Counted from the first letter of the stretch, positions 52,487-61,917 are shown. The stretch is 64,000 nt of DNA from Dechloromonas denitrificans (GCF_001551835.1 NZ_LODL01000010.1:62570-126569), one strand, 5' to 3'. Made by a program: numbers and translations. The notes: a model not told the origin generated them from the sequence alone.

Positions 52487-54031
52487 TTGCTGACCAAGAT
52501 GCCCGTGCTGGGCGGGCTGTTTGCCCAAAAAGATAGTCACCCGCTGGCCGATGCCCACGAATTGCGGAGAATCCTGGCCGAACTGCCGGGCAACAACGCC
52601 TTCAAGTCGCTCGACGAAATCGCCGGCTGGCTCGAATCCCTGCTGGCGGCCGACACGCTCGCCGCCGACCGGATCTACGAAGCCGCCTACCAACTGGAGG
52701 AGGCCGCCGCGCCGCATCTCAAGCGCCTGTCGCGCGAATACCTGCACACGGCACGCCTCAACCGCTCGGACGAAAAGCGCCTGTGGTCGATCAACTACGG
52801 TTTCTGGACGCTGCTCGCCGCGGCCTACGAGCGCTGCCTGCTCGCCCTGGCCACACCTGGCCGCACGGCGGATGCCCTGCGGCCCCTGCTGCCGGCCTTG
52901 TGCACTCGTTTGATCGCGGCGCTTGGCGCGGTCCTCAAGTGGGAACAGTTTCATTACGGGCCGTCGCCCGGCGAAATCTGGTTCCGTCTGGGGCGGGCGC
53001 TGGCGACGGCGGAAGCGGCTGGCGTGGCGAGCAAAGTGACGCCGATTCGCCCGCTGGCCGGCCTTTCCTGCGCCCAGCAGGAATATCTGAAAGTCCTGGT
53101 TTTTCAGGCGGCCTCGATGGACAGCCTGTTGCCGCTCGAAATCGAGTTGGCCGAACGCCTGATCGCCCACTATCTGCCGGCCTTCATTTTTGGCCCGGCG
53201 GTGCATGAGGACAGCGTCTATTGGGTCGATCTCAGCCAGCCCCAGCCGCCCTTGCGGATGGCCCGGATGCCGGCCCAGGCTGCGCCATCTCAGCGTTTCT
53301 TCAAGCCGGGGGCGGCCAACGAGGCGATGCAGGCCTTGCTGCGTACGCTGGAGCGTGGCGGCGACCTGCCGCCCGAGATCAATCTCGGCGACCGCTATCA
53401 TCCGCGCCTGCTGATGCCGGTGCTGCGCCACCTGTCGGCCTATCTGGCGCCGGTGCCGCCGCAACGCCGGCACGACCGGCATCACGTCAAGCACCGGATG
53501 TCGGTGCTGAACGGGCTGATCAACGCCTTCGTGGTGTTTTCCGGTGAATTTGGCGGTCGACCGGCCGGTTTGCAGATCGAAAGCTGGGTCGTTGAGAATG
53601 TCAGTCGCGGCGGTTTCGGGGCGCAACTGAACAGCATTCCGGCAGAATGGCTGAAAGTTGGCGCGCTGATCGCCATGCAGCCGGACGGCGGCGACAACTG
53701 GCTGCTCGGCATCGTCCGTCGCTATCACCGCGAAACCGAGCGTGAGGCGCGGGTCGGCATCGAAACGCTGGCCCGAACGGCGGTGTCGGCCGAGTTGAAG
53801 GTGCGCACGGCATCCAGCTACGCCGCCGTGGCCGGGCTGCCGGCGCTGCTGATCCATGAGGCGGCGGAAGCTGGCGAGGTCCGCGTCATTCTGCCGCCGG
53901 CCTCGTTCGACCTGCGCGAGAGTCTGGAATTCAGCCAGGGCGGCCAGCGGTATCTGCTGGCCCCGGTGGCTCTGGTCGAGCAGACTGCCGATTACGAACT
54001 GGCGCGTTACCGCCAGAGCGTCATCAGCTAA
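52487..54031 (+). CDS. PilZ-like domain protein, large
   Basis: A 514-residue soluble protein. The first 310 residues are helical and unrecognised. The later part has RRHDR (R327 and R331) followed by NVSRGG (N371, S373, G376), the RxxxR and (D/N)xSxxG pattern of c-di-GMP-binding PilZ domains. The start is uncertain: I prefer TTG 52487, six bases after ACGGAG, giving MLTKMPVLGGLFAQKD; the ATG at 52499 has no site at normal distance, and the much longer open frame is antisense to thyA. If PilZ binding is real, it is an effector for c-di-GMP made by proteins such as the GGDEF-EAL protein in this window. Confidence 0.72.
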   Translation: MLTKMPVLGGLFAQKDSHPLADAHELRRILAELPGNNAFKSLDEIAGWLESLLAADTLAADRIYEAAYQLEEAAAPHLKRLSREYLHTARLNRSDEKRLWSINYGFWTLLAAAYERCLLALATPGRTADALRPLLPALCTRLIAALGAVLKWEQFHYGPSPGEIWFRLGRALATAEAAGVASKVTPIRPLAGLSCAQQEYLKVLVFQAASMDSLLPLEIELAERLIAHYLPAFIFGPAVHEDSVYWVDLSQPQPPLRMARMPAQAAPSQRFFKPGAANEAMQALLRTLERGGDLPPEINLGDRYHPRLLMPVLRHLSAYLAPVPPQRRHDRHHVKHRMSVLNGLINAFVVFSGEFGGRPAGLQIESWVVENVSRGGFGAQLNSIPAEWLKVGALIAMQPDGGDNWLLGIVRRYHRETEREARVGIETLARTAVSAELKVRTASSYAAVAGLPALLIHEAAEAGEVRVILPPASFDLRESLEFSQGGQRYLLAPVALVEQTADYELARYRQSVIS

Positions 54032-54037
54032 GTCGAG

Positions 54038-54622
54038 TTATTTGGCCCGAATCGCCGATTTGGGCCGGAAAGCCTTGATCACGGCCTCATTCGTTTCGGC
54101 GTAGGGGCCACCGATCAGGTCGATGCAGTAGGGGACGGCGGCAAAGATGCCGACGTGGGCGACGCTGCCGTCGGCTGCGCGGACGCCTTCCAGCGTTTCC
54201 TTGATCGACTTCGGCTGGCCGGGCAGGTTGATGATCAGCGCCTGCTTGCGGATGACGGCGACCTGCCGCGACAGGATCGCGGTCGGCACGAAATTCAGGC
54301 TGATCCGCCGCATTTCCTCACCGAAGCCTGGCATTTCCTTGTCGGCGACGGCCAGTGTCGCTTCCGGCGTCACATCGCGCAAGGCCGGGCCGGTGCCGCC
54401 GGTAGTCAGTACCAGATGGCAATGGCTGCGGTCGACCAGTTCAATTAGCGTATTTTCAATGCTCGGCTGATCGTCGGCGATCAAGCGGGTTTCCGCCCGC
54501 CACGGAGTGGTCAGTGCACTGGCCAGCCATTCCTGCAGGGCCGGGATGCCTTTGTCTTCATAAACGCCGGTCGAGGCGCGGTCGCTGATCGAGACCAGGC
54601 CGATGATCAGTTCTTCACTCAT
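54038..54622 (-). CDS. mogA: Molybdopterin adenylyltransferase
   Basis: A 194-residue MogA. The start MSEELIIGLVSISDRAS at 54622 matches the family; the longer frame runs into the upstream gene. The nucleotide and molybdopterin site LTTGGTGPALRDVTPEAT (about 75-92) and LPGQPKSIKETLEGV are typical. It adenylates molybdopterin before molybdenum insertion, supporting enzymes such as nitrate reductase. Its ATG lies eight bases inside the end of darP, so the two are translationally coupled. Confidence 0.95.
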   Translation of the reverse strand: MSEELIIGLVSISDRASTGVYEDKGIPALQEWLASALTTPWRAETRLIADDQPSIENTLIELVDRSHCHLVLTTGGTGPALRDVTPEATLAVADKEMPGFGEEMRRISLNFVPTAILSRQVAVIRKQALIINLPGQPKSIKETLEGVRAADGSVAHVGIFAAVPYCIDLIGGPYAETNEAVIKAFRPKSAIRAK

Positions 54623-55160
54623 CGTCCGTTTCCTGTTCAACGGGAGCCGGGGCGCCATCGAGTTCCTGCAGCAACTGGAAAATGGCGCGGAAGTTCTTCG
54701 GCGGTTTCTTGGCTTCCTGCTCCTTCAGCGCATTGCGGCGCAATTGGCGGAGATGTTGCAGGTCGACGCTCGGCCAGAGGGCAGCGATGTCTGCCAGCGT
54801 CGACTCGTCTTCGAGCAGGCGCAGGCGTAGCCGTTCCAGGCGATGAATGCGGGCGATTTCGGCCGACGATTCGCCGCGCAGGAGCGCCAGGCCGGCGCGG
54901 ATCGGTTCGTCGTCGACATTGCGCATCAGCTTGCCAAGATAGGCCACCTGGCGGCGGCGGGCGCCGTGCGCGGTGATCTTCTGGCAGGCGCGGACGGCCT
55001 CGAAAATCTCTTCCGGCAGCTTGATCTTCTTCAGCTGGCCGACGGAAAGTTCGACCAGTTCGGCGCCGAGATCGCGCAATTCATGCATCGCCTCCTTCTG
55101 CTTGGTCTTGGAAGGGCGGCTGGTACTCTCGGTGAAATCTTCTTCGTGCATGGGGCGCAT
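54615..55160 (-). CDS. darP: YjgA/DarP ribosome biogenesis factor
   Basis: A 181-residue highly charged helical protein of the DUF615 family (E. coli YjgA, 183 residues), which associates with late 50S ribosomal assembly particles. Conserved segments SKTKQKEAMHELRDLGAELVELS and GARRRQVAYLGKLMRNVD are present. An in-frame ATG nine bases later (MHEED) is an alternative start. It precedes and overlaps mogA, and is divergent from pmbA, the same divergent neighbour it has in many proteobacteria. Confidence 0.92.
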   Translation of the reverse strand: MRPMHEEDFTESTSRPSKTKQKEAMHELRDLGAELVELSVGQLKKIKLPEEIFEAVRACQKITAHGARRRQVAYLGKLMRNVDDEPIRAGLALLRGESSAEIARIHRLERLRLRLLEDESTLADIAALWPSVDLQHLRQLRRNALKEQEAKKPPKNFRAIFQLLQELDGAPAPVEQETDDE

Positions 55161-55220
55161 TCGCGGGCTGACAATGTCGGGCTGCTATGATAGCGATTTT
55201 CCCGTTCGGACGCCCCATCC

Positions 55221-56564
55221 ATGCCTGAAGTCGCCAGCTTTTCCTACGCCTTTTCGACCTTGCAGCAACTGGCCGAGGATGTCCTCAAGCATGCTCGCGA
55301 CAAAGGGGCGAGCGCTTGCGAGGTGGACGTTTCGGAAGGTTTTGGCCAGTCGGTCGGGGTCCGTTGCGACGAAGTCGAGACCATCGAGTTCAACCGCGAC
55401 AAAGGCATCGGCATCACCATCTATTCCGGCCAGCGGAAGGGTTACGCCAGTACTTCCGACTTCTCGGCGCAGGCTTTGCGCGAGACGGTCGAAGCGGCCC
55501 TGAACATCGCCCGCTTCACCGCCGAAGACGATTGCGCCGGTCTGGCCGAGGCGGCCTTGATGGCCAAGGATTGCCCGAACCTGGATTTGTACCATCCTTG
55601 GGCGCTGACCGTCGAAGATGCGATCACCACCGCACGCCGCTGCGAACAGGCCGCGTTCGACGCCAGCCCGCTGGTCAGCAATTCCGAAGGCGCTTCGGTG
55701 TCCACCCAGCAGGCGCATTTTGTTTCGGCCAACAGCCTGGGTTTCATGGGCGGCTACCCGACCTCGCGCCATTACATTTCCTGCTCGGTGATTGCCGGCG
55801 AGCAGGAGGCGATGCAGCGCGACGACTGGTACACGACGCGCCGTTGCGCCGATGAACTCGACGACCCGGCCACCGTCGGTCGCATCGCCGCCGAACGTGC
55901 CGTCGCCCGCCTCGGTGGCCGCAAGGTCAAGACCGGCGAGTTCCCGGTACTGTTCGAAGCGCCGCTGGCCAGCGGCCTGCTCGGCAGCCTGGTTCATGCC
56001 GCCAGCGGCGGGGCGCTCTACCGCAAATCCTCCTTCCTGCTCGATCACCTTGGCAAACGCGTGATGCCGGAATTCGTGCAGATCAGCGAGCGGCCGCACA
56101 TCAAGCGCGGCCTCGGCTCCTCGGCGTTCGACAGCGATGGTGTTGCGACCTATGACCGTGAAGTGGTCACCGACGGCATCCTGCAAGGCTATTTCCTGAG
56201 CACCTACACCGCACGCAAGCTGGGCATGCAGACTACGGCCAATGCCGGCGGCAGCCACAATCTGATCATCAAGCCGGGCGACCTCGATCTGGCCGGCCTG
56301 CTCGCCCAGATGGGGCGCGGCCTGCTGGTGACCGAACTGCTCGGCCACGGCGTCAATTACGTGACCGGCGATTACTCGCGCGGGGCGGCCGGCTACTGGG
56401 TCGAGAACGGCAAGATCGCCTACCCGGTCGAGGAGATCACCATTGCCGGCAACCTGAAGGCGATGCTGGCCGGCATCGTCGCCGTTGGTAACGATGTCCA
56501 GGTCCGCGGTTCGAAGCAAAGCGGCTCCATCCTGCTCGACCGGATGACCGTCGCCGGGGAGTAG
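55221..56564 (+). CDS. pmbA: Metalloprotease PmbA (TldE)
   Basis: A 447-residue member of the TldD/PmbA family, same length as E. coli PmbA (450). PmbA forms a heterodimer with TldD; TldD holds the zinc site and PmbA supplies part of the substrate tunnel. Typical segments are GKASACEVDVSEG-like near the N-terminus, GRKVKTGEFPVLFEAPLASGLLGSL and the C-terminal GTxVRGSKQSGSILLDRM-like region. The pair processes modified peptides such as microcins and antitoxins. TldD is not in the window. TGCTATGAT at 55183-55191 may be its -10. Confidence 0.96.
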   Translation: MPEVASFSYAFSTLQQLAEDVLKHARDKGASACEVDVSEGFGQSVGVRCDEVETIEFNRDKGIGITIYSGQRKGYASTSDFSAQALRETVEAALNIARFTAEDDCAGLAEAALMAKDCPNLDLYHPWALTVEDAITTARRCEQAAFDASPLVSNSEGASVSTQQAHFVSANSLGFMGGYPTSRHYISCSVIAGEQEAMQRDDWYTTRRCADELDDPATVGRIAAERAVARLGGRKVKTGEFPVLFEAPLASGLLGSLVHAASGGALYRKSSFLLDHLGKRVMPEFVQISERPHIKRGLGSSAFDSDGVATYDREVVTDGILQGYFLSTYTARKLGMQTTANAGGSHNLIIKPGDLDLAGLLAQMGRGLLVTELLGHGVNYVTGDYSRGAAGYWVENGKIAYPVEEITIAGNLKAMLAGIVAVGNDVQVRGSKQSGSILLDRMTVAGE

Positions 56565-56662
56565 TTTTCTAAGGGTTTTCCACCACTCGCCAAAGTTGTC
56601 GCTTTGGATAGAATCGAGGCGCTACATCGCTTGACGTTCCCAATAATTCCTGAGGAGACAAT

Positions 56663-57751
56663 ATGCAACGTCGTGATTTCCTGAAAAAAGCATCGATCGG
56701 TGCTGCCGCGGGTGCTGCCACCACGCTGGCCGCCCCGGCCATCGCCCAATCCGCCCCGACCATCAAATGGCGTCTGACCTCCAGCTTCCCGAAGAGCCTG
56801 GACACCATTTACGGCGGTGCCGATGTGCTGGCCAACCGCTTGCGCGCCATGACCGGCGGCAAGTTCGACATCCGCGTCTTCGCCGGCGGTGAAATCGTCC
56901 CCGGCCTGCAGGCGCTCGATGCCGTGCAGCAAGGTACCGTCGAAGTCTGCCACACCTGTTCCTACTATTACGTCGGCAAGGACAAGGCCTTCGGTTTCGG
57001 CACCTCCATCCCGTTCGGCATGAATGCCCGCCAGATGAATGCCTGGCTGTACTACGGCGGCGGCGACAAGCTGCTCAATGAGTTCTACGCCAATTACAAC
57101 GTCATTCATTTCCCGGGCGGCAATACCGGGACCCAGATGGGTGGCTGGTTCCGCAAGGAAGTGAAGAGCCTGGCCGACGTCAATGGTCTGAAAATGCGGA
57201 TCGCGGGTCTGGGCGGCAATGTCTTCGCTGCGCTCGGCGCCGTGCCGCAGCAGATCGCCGGTGGCGATATCTACCCGGCGCTGGAAAAAGGCACCATTGA
57301 CGCCGCCGAATGGGTCGGCCCGTACGACGACGAGAAGCTGGGCTTCTACAAGGTCGCCAAGAATTACTACTACCCGGGCTGGTGGGAGCCGGGTCCGATG
57401 ATCAACTTCTTCGTCAACAAGAAGGAATGGGACAAGCTGCCGAAGGAATACCAGGAAGCCTTCCAGGCCGCTGCCTACGAGGCCAACGTGACGATGATGG
57501 CGGAATACGATCACAAGAACCCGATCGCGCTGTCCAAGCTGTTGCAGAGCGGCGTCAAGCTGCAAAAGTACCCCGACGAGGTTCTCGAAGCCGCCTACAA
57601 GGCCGCCCAGCAGCTCTACGCTGACGAGTCCGCCAAGAATCCGGCCTTCAAGAAAATCTTTACCGAGTACGACAAATACCGCAAGACGCAGAATGCCTGG
57701 TTCAGCGTTGCTGAAATGCGCATGGACGCCTTCCTGCAGTCGCACAAGTAA
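56663..57751 (+). CDS. TRAP transporter periplasmic binding protein, copy 1 (DctP family)
   Basis: A 362-residue DctP-type protein with a Tat signal (MQRRDFLKKASIGAAAGAATTLAAPAIAQ). The mature part has the TRAP binding Arg in LKMRIAGLGG (about 180) and the aromatic WVGPYDDEKLGFYKVAKNYYYPGWWEPG, as in TakP/LakP-like proteins that bind 2-oxo or hydroxy acids, often with a metal. It presents substrate to a DctQM membrane pair; one is encoded at 59747-61815 on the other strand. A near-identical copy follows after 176 bases. Preceded by TGAGGAG. Confidence 0.93.
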   Translation: MQRRDFLKKASIGAAAGAATTLAAPAIAQSAPTIKWRLTSSFPKSLDTIYGGADVLANRLRAMTGGKFDIRVFAGGEIVPGLQALDAVQQGTVEVCHTCSYYYVGKDKAFGFGTSIPFGMNARQMNAWLYYGGGDKLLNEFYANYNVIHFPGGNTGTQMGGWFRKEVKSLADVNGLKMRIAGLGGNVFAALGAVPQQIAGGDIYPALEKGTIDAAEWVGPYDDEKLGFYKVAKNYYYPGWWEPGPMINFFVNKKEWDKLPKEYQEAFQAAAYEANVTMMAEYDHKNPIALSKLLQSGVKLQKYPDEVLEAAYKAAQQLYADESAKNPAFKKIFTEYDKYRKTQNAWFSVAEMRMDAFLQSHK

Positions 57752-57790
57752 GTCGAGTCGGTCTGCAGCCCCGCGGGGCTGTCGATTCGG

Positions 57791-57824
57791 AAACCCCGCC
57801 CTGTTATGCAGCGCGGGGTTTTTT
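57791..57824 (+). terminator. Terminator after TRAP copy 1
   Basis: Nine-base stem (57791-57799 with 57813-57821), 13-base loop and six T at 57819-57824; it separates the two copies. Confidence 0.85.
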
Positions 57825-57927
57825 CATGCTGCCTATAAGGGATTTCAGCAGTATTCGGAATGAACGGGATGATTAGAATCAGCAGGTCACAGTCGTGACG
57901 TATTTTATTCCCCGGAGACAAGACAGA

Positions 57928-59016
57928 ATGCAACGTCGTGATTTTCTCAAGAAGGCTTCGCTGGGTGCCGCTGCCGGCACTGCCGCAACCGTGGCTGCCC
58001 CGGCCTTCGCCCAGTCGGCGCCGACTATCAAGTGGCGTTTGACCTCCAGCTTCCCGAAGAGCCTGGATACCGTTTATGGTGGTGCCGAAGTGCTGGCCAA
58101 TCGCCTGCGTGCGATGACCAACGGCAAGTTCGACATTCGCGTTTTCGCCGGCGGTGAAATCGTTCCCGGCCTGCAGGCGCTGGACGCTGTGCAGCAAGGT
58201 ACCGTCGAAGTCTGCCATACCTGCTCCTACTACTACGTCGGCAAGGACAAGACCTTTGGTTTTGGCACGGCTGTGCCGTTCGGCATGAATGCCCGCCAGA
58301 TGAATGCCTGGATCTACTATGGCGGCGGTCAGAAGCTGCTCGACGAGTTCTATGCCAACTACAACGTCGTCTCCTTCCTCGGCGGCAACACCGGTACCCA
58401 GATGGGCGGCTGGTGGCGCAAGGAAGTGAAGACCGTGGCTGACCTCAAGGGCATCAAGATGCGCATCGCCGGCCTCGGTGGCACCGTCTTCTCGCAACTC
58501 GGCGTCGTGCCGCAGCAGATCGCCGGTGGCGACATCTACCCGGCGCTGGAAAAAGGCACGATCGATGCCGCCGAGTGGATCGGTCCCTACGACGACGAAA
58601 AGCTGGGCTTCTACAAGGTTGCCAAGAACTACTACTACCCGGGCTGGTGGGAGCCGAGCACCTGTTTCCACTTCTTCGTCAACAAGAAGGAATGGGACAA
58701 GCTGCCGAAGGACTATCAGGAAGCCTTCCAGGCCGCAGCCTACGAGGCCAACGTGACGGTGATGGCCGAGTACGATCACAAGAACCCGATCGCGCTCTCC
58801 AAGCTGTTGCAGAACGGCGTCAAGCTGCAGAAGTTCTCTGACGAGATTCTTGCTGCCGCCTACAAGGCTGCCCAGGAGCTGTACGCTGACGAATCGAGCA
58901 AGAACCCGGCTTTCAAGAAGATCTATACCGAGTTCGACAAGTACCGCAAGAGCCAGAATGCCTGGTTCAGTATTGCTGAAATGCGCATGGACTCCTTCCT
59001 GCAGTCACACCGCTAA
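57928..59016 (+). CDS. TRAP transporter periplasmic binding protein, copy 2 (DctP family)
   Basis: A 362-residue Tat-exported DctP protein, same length as copy 1 and nearly identical from the signal (MQRRDFLKKASLGAAAGTAA) to the C-terminus (MRMDSFLQSHR). Differences are mostly conservative, for example WEPSTCFHFF in place of WEPGPMINFF near the ligand-binding loop, which might shift specificity. At the DNA level many changes are silent, so the duplication is not very recent. It has its own terminators on both sides, hence separate control. The start at 57928 excludes 11 upstream residues without a ribosome binding site. Confidence 0.93.
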   Translation: MQRRDFLKKASLGAAAGTAATVAAPAFAQSAPTIKWRLTSSFPKSLDTVYGGAEVLANRLRAMTNGKFDIRVFAGGEIVPGLQALDAVQQGTVEVCHTCSYYYVGKDKTFGFGTAVPFGMNARQMNAWIYYGGGQKLLDEFYANYNVVSFLGGNTGTQMGGWWRKEVKTVADLKGIKMRIAGLGGTVFSQLGVVPQQIAGGDIYPALEKGTIDAAEWIGPYDDEKLGFYKVAKNYYYPGWWEPSTCFHFFVNKKEWDKLPKDYQEAFQAAAYEANVTVMAEYDHKNPIALSKLLQNGVKLQKFSDEILAAAYKAAQELYADESSKNPAFKKIYTEFDKYRKSQNAWFSIAEMRMDSFLQSHR

Positions 59017-59034
59017 GCAAGCCTACCGACCAAG

Positions 59035-59061
59035 AAAAACCCGCCTTCCGGCGGGTTTTTT
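59035..59061 (+). terminator. Terminator after TRAP copy 2
   Basis: Eleven-base stem (59035-59045 with 59050-59060), four-base loop, T run at 59056-59061. Confidence 0.92.
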
Positions 59062-59088
59062 ATTGCCTGGCTTACACGGCGGCGCGCT

Positions 59089-59553
59089 TTAGTCTTCGAG
59101 CAGGCTGCGCAGCATCCAGGCATTCTTTTCGTGAATCTGCATGCGCTGGGTCAGCAGGTCAGCGGTCGGTTCGTCGCCCGCCTTGTCGACCAGCGGGAAG
59201 ATGCCGCGGGCGGTCTTGGTGACTGCTTCCTGGCCGGCGACCAGTTGCTTGATCATCTCGGTTGCGGTCGGCACGCCTTCGCTTTCCTGGATAACGGTCA
59301 GCTTAGCGAATTCACGGTAGGTACCGGGGGCGGCCACGCCGAGGGCACGGATGCGTTCGGCGATCAGGTCCAGTGCATTCCACAGTTCGGTGTATTGGTC
59401 CATGAACATCACGTGCAGCGTGTTGAACATGGGGCCTTTGACGTTCCAGTGGAAGTTGTGGGTCTTCAGGTAAAGCGTGAACGAGTCGGCCAGCAGGTGG
59501 GAAAGGCCTTCGGCAATTTTTTCACGATCTTTTTTGCTGATTCCAATATCCAT
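59089..59553 (-). CDS. dps: Dps/ferritin-like DNA protection protein
   Basis: A 154-residue Dps. The ferroxidase residues of the family are visible: His in [16 protein letters not shown] and the Asp/Glu set in [24 protein letters not shown]. Twelve subunits form a shell that oxidises and stores iron and protects DNA from peroxide. There is no Lys-rich N-terminal tail, so DNA binding may be weak. GGGAGC precedes the ATG. It is convergent with the second TRAP gene. Confidence 0.95.
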   Translation of the reverse strand: MDIGISKKDREKIAEGLSHLLADSFTLYLKTHNFHWNVKGPMFNTLHVMFMDQYTELWNALDLIAERIRALGVAAPGTYREFAKLTVIQESEGVPTATEMIKQLVAGQEAVTKTARGIFPLVDKAGDEPTADLLTQRMQIHEKNAWMLRSLLED

Positions 59554-59693
59554 GATGTGCTCCCTTCAGAGGCTGGTGGTGGGGGATTCCGGCGGTCAAC
59601 CGCTGGAAATGCCTATATTTCAATTCTGCCCGGCCTTCTGTGTTCATGCCAATGTTTTGTGTTGATAGACGATATAGACGGCGCCTATGAAAT

Positions 59694-59722
59694 AAAAAAG
59701 GCGGGGTCGAAACCCCGCCTTT
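59694..59722 (-). terminator. Terminator after TRAP dctM
   Basis: Ten-base perfect stem (59697-59706 with 59713-59722) and, on the minus strand, a run of six T. Confidence 0.9.
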
Positions 59723-59746
59723 GTTCGTTGCCGGTATGGCTACGGC

Positions 59747-61222
59747 TTATTTGTCGCCTTGCAGGTTCTTCAGCAGGTCGGTGCTCGGATCCTGGCTCTT
59801 GGCGCCTTCGTTCTGGTCGCCTTGCATCAGGGTGTCGAGATCGACCGGGGCCGGGCCTTCGCCGGCTTTTTCCAGGCGCGCCGCTTCGCGTTGTGCGTCG
59901 TCGCCGTAGCTGACGATGTTCGGGAAGATGATGATCAGCGCGACCATGATGATCTGGATGCAGACAAAGGGAATGGCACCCCAGTAGATGTCCGTCGTCT
60001 TGATCGAGGCCGGTGCCACCGAGCGCAGATAGAACAGCGCGAAACCGAACGGCGGGTGCATGAAGGAGGTCTGCATGTTCACCCCGAGCAGCACGCCGAA
60101 CCAGATCAGGTCGATGCCCAGCTTGTCGGCCACCGGCCCGAGCAGCGGCACGATGATGAAGGACAGTTCGAAGAAGTCGAGGAAGAAGGCGAGCAGGAAG
60201 ACCAGGACGTTGACCACGATCAGGAAGCCCAACTGGCCGCCGGGCAGGGAGAGCAGCAGGTGCTCGACCCAGAGGTCGCCGTTCACTGCCCGGAAGACCA
60301 GGCCGAATACCGTCGAGCCGACCAGGATGAAGACCACGAACGAGGACAGCTTGCCGGTGGTTTCCATGGCCTGCTTGAGCAGCTTCCAGGACAGGCGCTT
60401 GCGGGCAACGGCCAGGATCAGCGCGCCGGCTGCGCCCATGGCGCCGCCTTCGGTCGGCGTCGCGATGCCGAGGAAGATGGTGCCGAGGACCAGGAAGATC
60501 AGGACCAGCGGCGGCACCATCGTCGTCAGAACACGCACCGCCAGCTTGAAGCCGCGCAGGCTGCGGGCTTCCGGCGGCAGGGCCGGGGCGGCGTTCGGTT
60601 TGATGATGGTGAGCAGGACGACGTAGCCGACGTAGAGGCCGGTCAGGATTAGACCCGGGATCATTGCGCCTTCGTACATGTCGCCGACCGACTTGCCGAG
60701 CTGGTCGGCCATGATGATCAGAACCAGTGACGGCGGGATGATCTGGGCCAGGGTGCCGGAAGCGGCGATGACGCCGGATGCCAGGCGCTTGTCGTAACCG
60801 TAGCGCAGCATGATGGGCAGCGAGATCAGACCCATCGAGATCACCGAAGCGGCGACCACGCCGGTCGTCGCGGCGAGCAGGGCGCCGACGAAGATGACGG
60901 CGTAGGCGAGACCGCCACGCAGCGGACCGAACAGTTGGCCGATGGTGTCGAGCAGATCTTCCGCCATGCCGGATCGCTCAAGCACCAGCCCCATGAAGGT
61001 GAAGAAGGGGATGGCGAGCAGCGTGTCGTTGGCCATGATGCCGAAGATGCGCTCCGGCAATGCCTGGAAGAGGGCCGGCTGGAGCAGGCCGAGTTCGATG
61101 CCGAGCAGGCCGAAGACGATGCCGTTGGCGGCCAGCGCGAAGGCGACCGGGTAGCCGAACAGCAGGAAGAGAACCAGGGCGCCGAACATCAGCGGCGCCA
61201 TGTTGCCGATAATCCATTCCAT
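59747..61222 (-). CDS. dctM: TRAP transporter large permease (DctM)
   Basis: A 491-residue membrane protein with about 12-13 helices of the DctM/ion transporter superfamily, the subunit that moves substrate with sodium. GVVAASVISMGLISLPIMLRYGYDKRLASGVIAASGTLAQIIPPSLVLIIMADQLG is the conserved core. A soluble charged tail of about 45 residues follows the last helix. Its ATG overlaps the dctQ stop by one base (TAATG), so the two are coupled. It likely works with the Tat-exported binding proteins 0.7-3 kb away, although they are on the opposite strand. Confidence 0.95.
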   Translation of the reverse strand: MEWIIGNMAPLMFGALVLFLLFGYPVAFALAANGIVFGLLGIELGLLQPALFQALPERIFGIMANDTLLAIPFFTFMGLVLERSGMAEDLLDTIGQLFGPLRGGLAYAVIFVGALLAATTGVVAASVISMGLISLPIMLRYGYDKRLASGVIAASGTLAQIIPPSLVLIIMADQLGKSVGDMYEGAMIPGLILTGLYVGYVVLLTIIKPNAAPALPPEARSLRGFKLAVRVLTTMVPPLVLIFLVLGTIFLGIATPTEGGAMGAAGALILAVARKRLSWKLLKQAMETTGKLSSFVVFILVGSTVFGLVFRAVNGDLWVEHLLLSLPGGQLGFLIVVNVLVFLLAFFLDFFELSFIIVPLLGPVADKLGIDLIWFGVLLGVNMQTSFMHPPFGFALFYLRSVAPASIKTTDIYWGAIPFVCIQIIMVALIIIFPNIVSYGDDAQREAARLEKAGEGPAPVDLDTLMQGDQNEGAKSQDPSTDLLKNLQGDK

Positions 61223-61815
61223 TATTTGGCCTCCTTGGCTTTGGCGGCGGCAATGGCGGCAGCCAGTTCTTCTTCGGGTGTCGGGCCGGCGGCCTTGCTG
61301 TTCGGGTCGGCGATCAGGCCGGCCAGGAAGGCGACGCGCTTGATCAGTTCGGAAATGCCCTGCAGGGCGAGCAGCGTGAAGCCGATCGGCAAGAGGATCT
61401 TGACCGGCCAGCGAATCAGGCCGCCGGCGTTGGCCGACATCTCATTGATCTTGATCGAGTCGGCGACCAGCGGCAGCGACAGCCAGAGGACGGCGATGAC
61501 CATGGGCAGCAGGAAGAACAGCGTCCCAATGATGTCGATGACGGCCTGGCTTCGGGGCGACAGCTTGCCGGACACGACGTCGATGCGGACGTGCTCGTTT
61601 TTCTGCAGCGTGTAGGGCGAGCAGAGGATGAAGACAGCGGCGAACAGGTACCACTGGATTTCCAGCAGGCCGTTCGAACTGTAGTTGAAGATGAAACGCA
61701 CGGTGGCGTTGCCTGCACTGATGACAGTCATCAGCAGCACCAGCCAGAACGCACCTTTGCCGACGCGCTCATTGAGCCAGTCGATCAGCTGCGAGAGCTT
61801 GAGCAGAAGGGTCAC
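61222..61815 (-). CDS. dctQ: TRAP transporter small permease (DctQ)
   Basis: A 197-residue protein with four membrane helices, the usual DctQ topology, and an Ala/Glu-rich C-terminal tail. The GTG at 61815 is chosen because AGGAGGA lies six bases before it, and the protein then starts just ahead of the first helix (LLLKLSQLIDWLNERVGKGAFWLVLLM). The much longer frame upstream runs through two genes on the other strand. Coupled to dctM by TAATG. Confidence 0.92.
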   Translation of the reverse strand: MTLLLKLSQLIDWLNERVGKGAFWLVLLMTVISAGNATVRFIFNYSSNGLLEIQWYLFAAVFILCSPYTLQKNEHVRIDVVSGKLSPRSQAVIDIIGTLFFLLPMVIAVLWLSLPLVADSIKINEMSANAGGLIRWPVKILLPIGFTLLALQGISELIKRVAFLAGLIADPNSKAAGPTPEEELAAAIAAAKAKEAK

Positions 61816-61917
61816 GGAAAGTCCTCCTCGATTGGTAAAATTCCCGGCTTCTAGATGGTCCGGGGTTAATGGAAAATCCCACTGATCGAAATTTACCGCG
61901 AAGGTCATAGAGCGAAC

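Noticed and set aside
59665-59688. ATAG-N7-CTAT upstream of dps as an OxyR site
   Set aside because: Only one of the two required half-site pairs is present and the inner bases do not match, so it is close to chance.
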